Positions 1-6,089 of a stretch of DNA of 13,948 bases are shown here, one piece after another; positions within the stretch are counted from its first letter, which is position 1, and each line of letters begins with the position of its first letter. Source of the DNA: Chitinophagaceae bacterium UBA3961 (GTDB taxonomy: Bacteria; Bacteroidota; Bacteroidia; Chitinophagales; Chitinophagaceae); the NCBI GenBank assembly GCA_002385265.1, contig DGDD01000065.1:1-13948 (forward strand). The letters run 5' to 3'. The notes below the pieces were generated by a model. It saw only the letters and a list, made by a program, of their open reading frames with translations, was not told the DNA's origin and did not search any database. Position numbers and translations under genes: made by a program.

Positions 1-596
1 ATATCATCTGTATATTCTAAATACACCCAATTCAAGTCGGCGGCCTCATTACGAATACTGTTCGCAGCCGTTTGAACTACGGTATCATCTATTTTATGAA
101 TATAAGACGCTTGTTTATCGTGAGGGAAATGAAGTGTATCGAGTTCAAGTCCATCAAATTTTATATCAACTTTCAAGTTCCCTGTAGCGGGCAACTCATC
201 GCCCACTAATTTAGTACGGTTATCGAGCCAGGTACTGAAAATAGCCGTTTTCTTTTGAGGATACTGTTCTTTAAACAAGCGAAAAACGGTAGGATAATGA
301 TAATTGGGATCTTTGATATCATTATCCCACACGTTGTGTTTATTTACCCAAGTCCCTGTTAAAAGACTATTGTATCCAACTGCTGAAATTGTAGGGGTTT
401 CTGAATAAGTTCCGGCGTCGCCACCAACATGAGCTCGAACAAAAGAGCCGGTTTTTGAGATCTTCTGAACAGCAGACAATTGAGCCTTTTCAATCATATC
501 AGCAGGAATGCCATCTGCGATCACAAATACACATTTTTGAGCAGACCCAGAATAAGTTGCAAAGGCAAGGCAAACGTAAATTAGGAACTTTTTCAT
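1..596 (-). CDS. Secreted alkaline-phosphatase-superfamily hydrolase (phosphodiesterase/nucleotide pyrophosphatase type), C-terminus outside window
   Basis: The reading frame is open from the ATG at 596 to the window edge, giving 198 N-terminal residues; the C-terminal part is missing. Residues 1-20 are a signal peptide ending in SGSAQ, so the protein is exported to the periplasm or outer envelope. Mature sequence begins KCVFVIADGI, where Asp28 corresponds to the first metal-binding Asp of the type I phosphodiesterase/NPP branch. The segment around residues 68-81 (PTISAVGYNSLLTG) aligns with the NPP nucleophile motif PTxTxPxxxSLxTG; the nucleophile position appears to be Ser71 rather than Thr. 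HNVWDN (87-92) matches the conserved H-G-hydrophobic-DN stretch. The family hydrolyses phosphate mono- or diesters with two metal ions; the substrate here cannot be told. It lies 63 bases downstream of the small membrane protein gene and may share its transcript. Confidence 0.85.
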   Translation of the reverse strand, partial: MKKFLIYVCLAFATYSGSAQKCVFVIADGIPADMIEKAQLSAVQKISKTGSFVRAHVGGDAGTYSETPTISAVGYNSLLTGTWVNKHNVWDNDIKDPNYHYPTVFRLFKEQYPQKKTAIFSTWLDNRTKLVGDELPATGNLKVDIKFDGLELDTLHFPHDKQASYIHKIDDTVVQTAANSIRNEAADLNWVYLEYTDD

Positions 597-659
597 GCCC
601 TAAAGTACAACTGTTTCATGGCCCTCCGTAGGCTCCGGTATTATTTTTTGATGAAATTC

Positions 660-902
660 TTAAAGAAAAGAGACCAGAACCCAAGCCATACAAGTGAAAA
701 CAAAGCCCCAAAACCACCAGCCGTTAAAGCGTCGGTTCCTCCCTTTGAATAATTCCATGCAAATACGAATTTCTGCAACCAGAAAAAGTACTACCCAAAA
801 CAATTTGAGTTGGAACTCTTGGTGAATAAACTCAGTTAACAAGAGTGAGAGCACAACAAACAACATTAATAGAATTGAAGCCATGTTCATCCAGTAGAGC
901 AT
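660..902 (-). CDS. Small three-helix membrane protein, unknown function
   Basis: An 80-residue protein, extremely hydrophobic, with three likely membrane helices: about residues 5-26, 33-50 and 60-80. A basic stretch FKGRNRR (about 52-58) separates helices two and three, so this loop is probably cytoplasmic. The frame is open 13 codons further upstream (ATG at 941), but I prefer the ATG at 902 because it comes 11 bases after the stop codon of the upstream lipoprotein gene, as is usual for translationally coupled operon genes, and because the extra residues (MQRNHPRTIKVIP) merely re-read the lipoprotein end in another frame. I do not recognise a family. The order lipoprotein then membrane protein on one strand suggests a common envelope role, which is inference. 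Confidence 0.65.
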   Translation of the reverse strand: MLYWMNMASILLMLFVVLSLLLTEFIHQEFQLKLFWVVLFLVAEIRICMELFKGRNRRFNGWWFWGFVFTCMAWVLVSFL

Positions 903-913
903 TGGAATTACTT

Positions 914-1552
914 TTATTGTTCGGGGATGGTTTCTTTGCAATTTTTATAATTCTTAATACAACTTCTACTGGCAACAATTTGGAATATGACTGCCGATGC
1001 ATGGCAGGCAATTCCAACAAATACAGTAGTATCGAGCGCCGCACATCCTAGATGCATGGCAATAGCTTCTCCAGCCGCTGTAGCCAAGCATACCAATTTG
1101 TCTTCTTCACAGGTGGCAAGTCCCCATTGTACAATATTCCCCGAATACAATTTTTTAAACCCGTTGTAGAACAGTGCTTTTTGCTCTTCTTTACTCATTT
1201 TACTAAGCCCGTATTTCGAATTGAGGTATTTGATACGTTGCCCCATATTGAGAAAATAGCGATCGAGTAATGGCATAGAAGAGTACCCGAAATAAGAAGG
1301 ATAAGATTTTGCTTCTGGCTCGGATAATCTGTTATCACTCCAAACTGAAATGATGCTATCAGGCTGTTTGATATTTTCATGAAACTTTAAATGATCGGCT
1401 AATAAGTTTAGAAAAACAGTATCTGTTTGAATGGAGGGAAGTACCGCATTCACTTCGGCGGTTTCTGATGAATTGGGTACAAATTCTTTTTCTTTGGTGC
1501 ATGCGCTAATAATAACAGTTATAGCGGCCAAAAAGGCAAATTGGATTTTCAT
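914..1552 (-). CDS. Cysteine-rich lipoprotein, unknown function
   Basis: A 212-residue protein starting at the ATG at 1552. Residues 1-18 form a lipoprotein signal peptide with lipobox IISAC, so Cys18 is the likely lipidated residue; the following TKEKEF has no strong inner-membrane retention signal. The C-terminal third is unusual: six cysteines occur in TCEEDKLVC, GCAAL, GIACHAS and SCIKNYKNC (eight in all, about residues 148-206), alternating with alanine-rich hydrophobic stretches. This pattern suggests disulfide bonds and resembles small cysteine-rich C-terminal domains of uncharacterised Bacteroidota lipoproteins; I know no function. The middle part (about 60-130) is polar and helical in character. 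It is the first gene of a possible operon with the small membrane protein 11 bases downstream. Confidence 0.8.
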   Translation of the reverse strand: MKIQFAFLAAITVIISACTKEKEFVPNSSETAEVNAVLPSIQTDTVFLNLLADHLKFHENIKQPDSIISVWSDNRLSEPEAKSYPSYFGYSSMPLLDRYFLNMGQRIKYLNSKYGLSKMSKEEQKALFYNGFKKLYSGNIVQWGLATCEEDKLVCLATAAGEAIAMHLGCAALDTTVFVGIACHASAVIFQIVASRSCIKNYKNCKETIPEQ

Positions 1553-1742
1553 AACTAACTGATTTTAGATTAACCCCTACCTTCAGTAATGCTGTGTCGG
1601 GAATTCCATGGGTGCAAGTTGAAAATCCTTAGGAAGCTATCCATGACCAAAACTTCAATATACAAATGAGAAAAAACTATGAATTAGTGCTGAAATAAAC
1701 GGTAGCAAACAATTTCATACTAACAAATCAACAGAATCGTTA

Positions 1743-1750
1743 TATTTTTG
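1743..1750 (+). promoter_or_regulatory. Possible -7 promoter box (TATTTTTG) of the SUMF1-domain gene
   Basis: TATTTTTG fits the Bacteroidota -7 consensus TAnnTTTG and stands 36 bases before the ATG at 1787. No TTG is visible at the usual 17-23 base distance upstream, so the call is tentative. The rest of the 234-base divergent intergenic region (1553-1786) holds no clear RNA gene or terminator; it must contain the promoter for the minus-strand lipoprotein gene too, but I could not pick it out. Confidence 0.4.
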
Positions 1751-1786
1751 AATTCGACTAGTAACTAATAAGAAATACTTACGCAA

Positions 1787-2584
1787 ATGAAGCCTCTAGT
1801 GTATTTAGCTTTCATCGTATCTTTTATCGTTAGCTTTACAACAAGCCCTTTAAAGGGGATTCTCAAAAAGAACTTCGCCAAAGTTTCGGAAACACTCTAT
1901 GTTTCAAAGTTTGAAGTAACCAATAAAGATTACTTGGAGTATTTGCAAGATTTGAAACAAAAGGGTGATGCTGCAGAATACGAGCTTCGACTGCCCGATA
2001 CTTCAAGTTGGCTAAAAATAGATCCTGACTTCAAAGCGTTTGTAAACCACTACCTCCGTCATTCTGCCTACTCGAATTATCCGGTTGTAGGCGTATCGTA
2101 CGAATCAGCAATGGCCTATTGTAAATGGTATGAGGAAAAAATAAATGCAAGTTCTGCCAATCAACAATTTCGTTGTCGTTTGCTTAATATTGAAGAATGG
2201 ATGAATGCAGCCACGGGAGGCGACAGAACTCGCACCTATCCATGGGGTACCGGCTTTATCCAAAACAACAGAAAAGATTACCTCTGCAATTTCAAACACA
2301 CCAATTTTATTTATGATTCAGTAACCAGAAAATATACTGAAATAGATATCCCAGAAACTGAAGGTGTAAAGAAAGCAACTGCGCCTGTAAATGCCTATTA
2401 CCCTAATAGTTTTGGTTTGTATAATATGAGTGGAAATGTTGCAGAGATGACCCAAGAAAAAGGTGTGGCAAAGGGAGGAGGTTTCAAAGATCCAGCCTAC
2501 CTCGTACAAGTAAAACCGGAAAAAATATATAAGTCTCCTCAAGCTGATATAGGCTTTAGAATTGCGTTAGAACTGATCCAATAA
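1787..2584 (+). CDS. Secreted SUMF1/formylglycine-enzyme-like domain protein, probably non-catalytic (GldJ/GldK type)
   Basis: A 265-residue protein with an N-terminal hydrophobic segment (residues 4-19) that reads as a signal peptide or anchor; there is no lipobox cysteine. The rest is one SUMF1 domain with its landmarks in order: SKFEVTNKDYLEYL (40-53), YPVVGVSYESAMAYCKW (98-114), RLLNIEEWMNAATGG (131-145), YPWG (151-154), NSFGLYNMSGNVAEM (207-221), KGGGFKDP (229-236) and DIGFRIAL (254-261). True formylglycine-generating enzymes carry a redox cysteine pair near the GNVWEW and RGGSW motifs; neither cysteine is present, so sulfatase activation is unlikely. In Bacteroidota such domains without the cysteines occur in gliding and type IX secretion lipoproteins GldJ and GldK, and in binding proteins. 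Which of these applies is not decidable here. The pentapeptide-repeat gene follows after 31 bases. Confidence 0.82.
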   Translation: MKPLVYLAFIVSFIVSFTTSPLKGILKKNFAKVSETLYVSKFEVTNKDYLEYLQDLKQKGDAAEYELRLPDTSSWLKIDPDFKAFVNHYLRHSAYSNYPVVGVSYESAMAYCKWYEEKINASSANQQFRCRLLNIEEWMNAATGGDRTRTYPWGTGFIQNNRKDYLCNFKHTNFIYDSVTRKYTEIDIPETEGVKKATAPVNAYYPNSFGLYNMSGNVAEMTQEKGVAKGGGFKDPAYLVQVKPEKIYKSPQADIGFRIALELIQ

Positions 2585-2603
2585 TGATCACAAAAAAATC
2601 ATG

Positions 2604-2611
2604 TAGCTTTA
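2604..2611 (+). promoter_or_regulatory. Possible -7 box (TAGCTTTA) directly before the pentapeptide-repeat gene
   Basis: TAGCTTTA differs from TAnnTTTG in one base and ends five bases before the ATG at 2616. If used, transcription would begin about at the start codon and the mRNA would be leaderless. No convincing -33 TTG at proper spacing, so the gene may equally be read from the upstream gene. Confidence 0.3.
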
Positions 2612-2615
2612 TGTT

Positions 2616-3191
2616 ATGAGCGGAATCTATAAAGAAGACCTTGAGTTTTTGGGATTGGATGCGGTTGCTACCCCCCTCGCAGAAGCGACCTATGATAATT
2701 GTATATTTAAGAATGGTCTGTTTGGTAACTCGAGTTTAAGCAATATTAACTTTGTTGACTGTAGTTTCATTGAATGTAGCTTCGATCAAACCAACTTGAA
2801 CAATACCAATTTCAACGGAGTCACCTTTCAAAACTGCCAATTTAGAACCCTCGATTTCTATTACTGCAATAAGTTTCTATTCGATGCTAATTTTTCAGAT
2901 TCGAAACTCCATTATTGCAGTTTCTGGAAAATGAATCTGAAAAAAATCTGTTTTTCCAAGTCGGAGCTCAAAGAATGTGATTTTACAGAGGCTGATTTAA
3001 CGGAAGCCCTATTCGAAAATTGTGATTTGCAAAGAAGCATTTTTGAACGAACCAATTTAACAAAGACCAATTTCGAAACGGCCTTCCATCTCAGTTTAGA
3101 CCCGGACAAAAACACATTAAAGAAAACGGTCTTCTCTGATCAGAATATAGCAGGTTTACTTACCAAATACGATCTTATTATAAAGAAATAG
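2616..3191 (+). CDS. Pentapeptide-repeat protein of Qnr/MfpA type
   Basis: A 191-residue protein made almost entirely of five-residue repeats A(D/N)LxF-like, for example CIFKN GLFGN SSLSN INFVD CSFIE CSFDQ (29-58) and later CDFTE ADLTE ALFEN CDLQR SIFER TNLTK TNFET (121-155). Phe or Leu at the centre and small or Cys residues two before it form the stack of a right-handed quadrilateral beta-helix. After the repeats comes AFHLSLDPDKNTLKKTVFS (156-174) and a C-terminal helix NIAGLLTKYDLII. This ending, with an I/L-DP-x-N-x-LKKA element then GLL..Y.L.I, is what I recall from Qnr-like proteins that mimic DNA and protect gyrase. Qnr itself is about 218 residues with a kink between two coils; FYYCNKFLFD (81-90) could be that break. 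No signal peptide, so cytoplasmic. Fluoroquinolone protection is inference only. Confidence 0.85.
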   Translation: MSGIYKEDLEFLGLDAVATPLAEATYDNCIFKNGLFGNSSLSNINFVDCSFIECSFDQTNLNNTNFNGVTFQNCQFRTLDFYYCNKFLFDANFSDSKLHYCSFWKMNLKKICFSKSELKECDFTEADLTEALFENCDLQRSIFERTNLTKTNFETAFHLSLDPDKNTLKKTVFSDQNIAGLLTKYDLIIKK

Positions 3192-3200
3192 AAAAGAATT

Positions 3201-4205
3201 TTAGGCAGAACCGCGAACCATTAGCTCGCCCTTTAACAACAATTGGCTTTCACTAGAAGCTAGTTTTCCTTGAATTTGATCGATAAGCATCTTTACCGAG
3301 TGTTCTGCAATTTCCTGAACCGGTTGTCGTACGGCTGTAATACCGGGAGGATATAGCTTGAATAAGTCAGTGTCATCAAAGCAAACAATTCCTATTTGGT
3401 CGGGGATTTTCCATCCCAACTCATTTATTATTTCCAATCCAACCACCCCCAAATAGTTTGTTGCAAAGAACACAGCGTCTAAATTATTATCAATGACAAA
3501 TTCTTTAACGGCCGCTTTTATTTTCGTCCGATCCATTAAAAAATCAATTTCAAGTAGTAAGGGAGCCTTTTGTAGATCTGTATTAACTTTATCGATATAT
3601 GCAGACATTCGAGCTTTCATTTGAACTTGACTCGAATTGGTGCTTACATAACCAATGCAATTGTATCCCCTTTTTAAGAGATAGTCCATGCCTTGCTTTA
3701 CACCGTCATAGTTGTTGATCAGCACACAAGGTACTTCCAAAGAGGCTATGAATCGATCCATAAAAACCATGGGGCGCCCTTGATCTTTCAACTCTTTGAG
3801 TTTAAGCTCCATACCCGGAACCGGCGTAATGATATAGCCATCAACATGGGTTTGTCCCAACACATACAACAAGTCATTGCCTCTTTCGAGGTCATTTTCG
3901 GTACTGCAATAAACAATTCGATATCCTAATTTGAGCGCTTCATCTTCAATGGTTCGAGCCAACGCAGAAAAGAATGGATTGGCAATATCTTCAACAATGA
4001 GACCTATAATTTTGGAACGACCGGTGCGTAAACTCACCGCAATAGTATTGGGCTGATATCCTTCTTCGAGAGCGATTTTTTTAACTCTTGCTGCTACCAC
4101 ATCACTGATACGCATATGCTTGGCCTTCCCGTTCAGTACCGAGGATACAGTAGACGGCGACACCCCCGCTTTGGAAGCGATGTCTTTTATGGAAGGCTTT
4201 TTCAT
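3201..4205 (-). CDS. LacI-family transcriptional regulator
   Basis: A 334-residue repressor. Residues 1-55 are the LacI DNA-binding domain: SIKDIASKAGVSPSTVSSVLNG is the helix-turn-helix and ARVKKIALEEGYQPN leads to the hinge helix (AVSLRTGRSKIIGLI). The remainder is a periplasmic-binding-protein-like effector domain, with IVEDIANPFFSALARTIEDEA at its start, HVDGYIITP, PMVFMDR, AVFFATNYLGVVGL and IGIVCFDDTDLFKLYPPGITAVRQP at the usual places. The frame can be extended to a TTG at 4214, but the ATG at 4205 gives the normal LacI beginning MKKPSIKDIA. The gene is convergent with the pentapeptide-repeat gene, only nine bases between stops, with no terminator visible. No sugar-use gene is adjacent, so the regulon is elsewhere; the effector is unknown. 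A likely autoregulatory operator lies upstream. Confidence 0.93.
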   Translation of the reverse strand: MKKPSIKDIASKAGVSPSTVSSVLNGKAKHMRISDVVAARVKKIALEEGYQPNTIAVSLRTGRSKIIGLIVEDIANPFFSALARTIEDEALKLGYRIVYCSTENDLERGNDLLYVLGQTHVDGYIITPVPGMELKLKELKDQGRPMVFMDRFIASLEVPCVLINNYDGVKQGMDYLLKRGYNCIGYVSTNSSQVQMKARMSAYIDKVNTDLQKAPLLLEIDFLMDRTKIKAAVKEFVIDNNLDAVFFATNYLGVVGLEIINELGWKIPDQIGIVCFDDTDLFKLYPPGITAVRQPVQEIAEHSVKMLIDQIQGKLASSESQLLLKGELMVRGSA

Positions 4206-4242
4206 GTGGTGCAATAGTTATTAAATGTAAGCCTTTTTTAAT

Positions 4243-4254
4243 ACAAACGCTTGT
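4243..4254 (-). promoter_or_regulatory. Candidate LacI-family operator (autoregulation)
   Basis: ACAAACGCTTGT is a 12-base palindrome with five of six pairs matching and a central CG. Its core AAaCGcTT fits the LacI-family operator pattern AAnCGnTT known from CcpA and PurR sites. It lies 38 bases upstream of the lacI-type start codon, the place expected for self-repression. No other gene start is close enough for another target. Confidence 0.55.
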
Positions 4255-4315
4255 TATTAAAGTTAATCAGAAGTACTAGTATAAGAATACAGGAACGATA
4301 GAAAAAGACACGATT

Positions 4316-4345
4316 CGGGACGCTCTAGCCAACTGAGCTAATTCC
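4316..4345 (-). pseudogene. Orphan 5' half of a tRNA (fragment)
   Basis: On the minus strand this is most of a 5' acceptor strand, a complete D arm (GCTC, AGTTGGCTA, GAGC) and TCCCG, the beginning of an anticodon stem. The 30 bases are identical to 4519-4548 in the tRNA-like element. No anticodon arm, T arm or 3' acceptor strand follows; the continuation AATCGTGTC is only loosely like the corresponding TTTCGTTTG. It stands beyond the terminator of the tRNA-Ala gene, so it is probably not transcribed from that promoter. It reads as a remnant of tRNA-gene duplication or of a recombination event. Confidence 0.8.
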
Positions 4346-4351
4346 TAAAAT

Positions 4352-4378
4352 AAAAAAAGACCATCATTGCTGATGATC
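4352..4378 (-). terminator. Intrinsic terminator after tRNA-Ala
   Basis: On the minus strand GATCATCA-GCAA-TGATGGTC forms an eight-pair hairpin with one mismatch and a GCAA tetraloop, followed at once by seven T. It begins nine bases after the tRNA-Ala 3' end, so it closes the tRNA transcript. Confidence 0.85.
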
Positions 4379-4386
4379 TTTCGAAG

Positions 4387-4460
<74 letters not shown>

Positions 4461-4480
4461 CTATAATATTTGTTGCTGCA

Positions 4481-4550
4481 ATCGAACCGGTGACCTTCCC
4501 GTATCGTTTCAAACGAAACGGGACGCTCTAGCCAACTGAGCTAATTCCCC
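4481..4550 (-). pseudogene. tRNA-like element with a doubled anticodon stem and no 3' half
   Basis: The 5' end (GGGGAATTAGCTCAGTTGGC and on) is identical to tRNA-Ala through the D arm. In place of a five-pair anticodon stem there are ten pairs, TCCCGTTTCG (4523-4514) with CGATACGGGA (4506-4497), nine of them matched, closing a normal seven-base loop TTTGAAA with T33 and a formal anticodon TGA. The variable loop and first T-arm half (AGGTCACCGGTTCGA) again match tRNA-Ala, but after the T loop the sequence departs: no 3' T strand and no 3' acceptor strand pair with the 5' end. It therefore cannot be a standard tRNA. It is the first element behind the tRNA promoter and is presumably transcribed. 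Pseudogene is the safest label; a functional tRNA-like RNA is not excluded. Confidence 0.75.
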
Positions 4551-4559
4551 TAGGGGGTG

Positions 4560-4591
4560 CAAATATACCATTGCCCAAATGAATGAACAAA
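4560..4591 (-). promoter_or_regulatory. Promoter of the tRNA locus (TTTG-N20-TATATTTG)
   Basis: On the minus strand the -33 element TTTG (4591-4588) and the -7 element TATATTTG (4567-4560), separated by exactly 20 bases, fit the Bacteroidota housekeeping consensus perfectly. Transcription would start near 4553, just before the tRNA-like element. The -33 element overlaps the T tract of the citrate synthase terminator. Confidence 0.8.
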
Positions 4592-4616
4592 AAAACCCCG
4601 AAAAAATCGGGGTTTT
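4589..4616 (-). terminator. Intrinsic terminator of the citrate synthase gene
   Basis: CCCCGA (4596-4601) and TCGGGG (4607-4612) form a six-pair GC-rich hairpin with a five-base loop. On the minus strand seven T (4595-4589) follow, and the site lies about 20 bases after the citrate synthase stop codon. Four T on the plus strand give it weak activity in the other direction at most. Confidence 0.88.
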
Positions 4617-4636
4617 GATATAATTATTAGAGGAAC

Positions 4637-5962
4637 CTATTCTCCCCAAATATTGTCTTTTCCATCTAACCACTGCTTCACTAAATCTGTTGTTACAGAC
4701 TTCGGACGCTCCAAGGCAAATCCCAACGCTCTATCCCAACACAAGCTGGCCAATACACCCAACGCACGACTCACTGCAAACAAAACAGTATAGTATTCAT
4801 ATTCCACCATGCCATAGTGAACCAGTAAAGCGCCGCTGTGCGCATCTACATTCGGCCAAGGATTTTTGATCTTACCGAGCGATTGCAAAATTGGAGGCAC
4901 GGTTTCGTAAATATTCCAAACGGTTTGAACCAAATTATCATCCGGCATGTGCTTCTTACCAAATTCCATTTGAGCTGTGAATCGGGGATCGGTTTTACGC
5001 AACACCGCATGACCATATCCGGGAACTACTTTACCGCTCGACAGGGTCTGTTTCACATATTCTGCAATTTGTTCTTTAGTAGGTAGCTCGGTTTTCAATT
5101 CCTCCTGCATTTCAAAAATCCACTTAATTACCTCTTGGTTTGCCAATCCATGCAATGGACCCGCTAATCCGTTCATACCGGCAGCATACGCCAAATAAGG
5201 ATCACTCAAAGCAGAGCCAACCAAGTGTGTAGTGTGTGCACTCACGTTACCACCTTCGTGATCGGCGTGAATAGTCATGTACAAGCGCATCAACTCCATA
5301 AATCCATGATCGGAATAACCGAGCATGTGAGCAAAATTTCCGGCCCAATCTAACAAACCATTGGGTTGAATGTGCTCGTTGTTTTTATATTTTCTTCTGT
5401 ACACATAAGCCGCAATACGTGGCAAACGTGCAATCAAATCTAAGCTATCGTCAAAAGTTGAAATCCAATAGTCCTTCTTGTTCATTCCTTTGGCGTACTC
5501 TTTCGAGAAAGAACCCTCTGTTTGAAGCGCCATTACCCCTGTAACAAACATGGTCATCGGGTGAGCATAAGCAGGTAACGCGTCAATCGCTGCAAAAACA
5601 TGGCTTGGAACGTGGCTTCTGCGTTGCAAAACACTGGTAACATGATTCACATCTTCAGAAGTTGGCAATTCACCAATCAACATGAGGTAAAACAATCCTT
5701 CAGGTAGTGGTTCTTGGCCACCCTCTGCTTTGGGGAGTTTCGCTTGAAGTTCGGGAATTGAATAGCCTCTGAAACGAATACCTTCCTGAGCGTCGAGCAA
5801 AGAAGTCTCCGTCACCAATCCGGTAATGCCTCTCATTCCTTGATAAATCTGAGAAAGGGTAACTTCACCAATTACTTTGTTTCCATGATCTTTCAACAAC
5901 TGCTTAATCTCTGCATTTGCCAGATCCGACTTAGCTTTGAAGCGCTCTTTAATAATGCCCAT
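4637..5962 (-). CDS. gltA: Citrate synthase, eukaryotic (mitochondrial) type
   Basis: A 441-residue enzyme that condenses acetyl-CoA and oxaloacetate to citrate in the first step of the TCA cycle, in the cytoplasm. The sequence follows animal mitochondrial citrate synthase almost throughout, e.g. GMRGITGLVTETSLLD, EGIRFRGYSIPE, EPLPEGLFYL, IHADHEGGNVSAHTTHLVGS, ALSDPYLAYAAGMNGLAGPL, VVPGYGHAVLRKTDPR and KNPWPNVDAHSG. The catalytic triad is present: His271 (HGLANQEV), His318 (GYGHAVL) and Asp373 (NVDAHSG), equal to pig His274, His320 and Asp375. There is no targeting peptide; residues 1-20 start near the mature mitochondrial N-terminus. It lacks the N-terminal NADH-binding domain of the E. coli hexameric type, so it is probably a dimer not controlled by NADH (inference). 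It is a single-gene unit with its own promoter and terminator. Confidence 0.97.
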   Translation of the reverse strand: MGIIKERFKAKSDLANAEIKQLLKDHGNKVIGEVTLSQIYQGMRGITGLVTETSLLDAQEGIRFRGYSIPELQAKLPKAEGGQEPLPEGLFYLMLIGELPTSEDVNHVTSVLQRRSHVPSHVFAAIDALPAYAHPMTMFVTGVMALQTEGSFSKEYAKGMNKKDYWISTFDDSLDLIARLPRIAAYVYRRKYKNNEHIQPNGLLDWAGNFAHMLGYSDHGFMELMRLYMTIHADHEGGNVSAHTTHLVGSALSDPYLAYAAGMNGLAGPLHGLANQEVIKWIFEMQEELKTELPTKEQIAEYVKQTLSSGKVVPGYGHAVLRKTDPRFTAQMEFGKKHMPDDNLVQTVWNIYETVPPILQSLGKIKNPWPNVDAHSGALLVHYGMVEYEYYTVLFAVSRALGVLASLCWDRALGFALERPKSVTTDLVKQWLDGKDNIWGE

Positions 5963-6017
5963 AAAAATGACAAGTGTTTATATGAAGGAAAATTGAATTC
6001 TCGACTTTTGGAGGTGC

Positions 6018-6052
6018 TAAAGTTAAACAAAATCACCCGTTTATAAAACAAA
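6018..6052 (-). promoter_or_regulatory. Possible promoter of the citrate synthase gene
   Basis: On the minus strand a TTTTG ending at 6049 is followed after 23 bases by TAACTTTA (6025-6018), one base off TAnnTTTG. Transcription would start near 6013, giving a leader of about 50 bases before the ATG at 5962. The long spacer makes this tentative. Confidence 0.4.
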
Positions 6053-6089
6053 ATAACACGCGATCGGTTCAAAATCAAGCCATTTATTC

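Noticed and set aside
597..659. Direct repeat CTCCG and C/G-rich stretch between the small membrane protein and the hydrolase gene, as a terminator
   Set aside because: The copies are direct, not inverted, and no T tract follows a stable hairpin.
1570..1644. A 24-codon minus-strand frame (MDSFLRIFNLHPWNSRHS and on) upstream of the lipoprotein gene
   Set aside because: No ribosome-binding or promoter signal, ordinary length for chance, no recognised peptide.
4206..4214. LacI-type start at TTG 4214
   Set aside because: A regular ATG three codons further gives the normal family beginning.
4481..4550. Functional tRNA-Ser with anticodon TGA
   Set aside because: There is no 3' acceptor strand, no complete T stem and no long variable arm as bacterial tRNA-Ser requires; the 5' half is that of tRNA-Ala.
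4547..4556. Palindrome CCCCTAGGGG at the start of the tRNA-like element
   Set aside because: It arises from the acceptor GGGG next to a C run; too short to call an operator, and its place at the start point may be chance.
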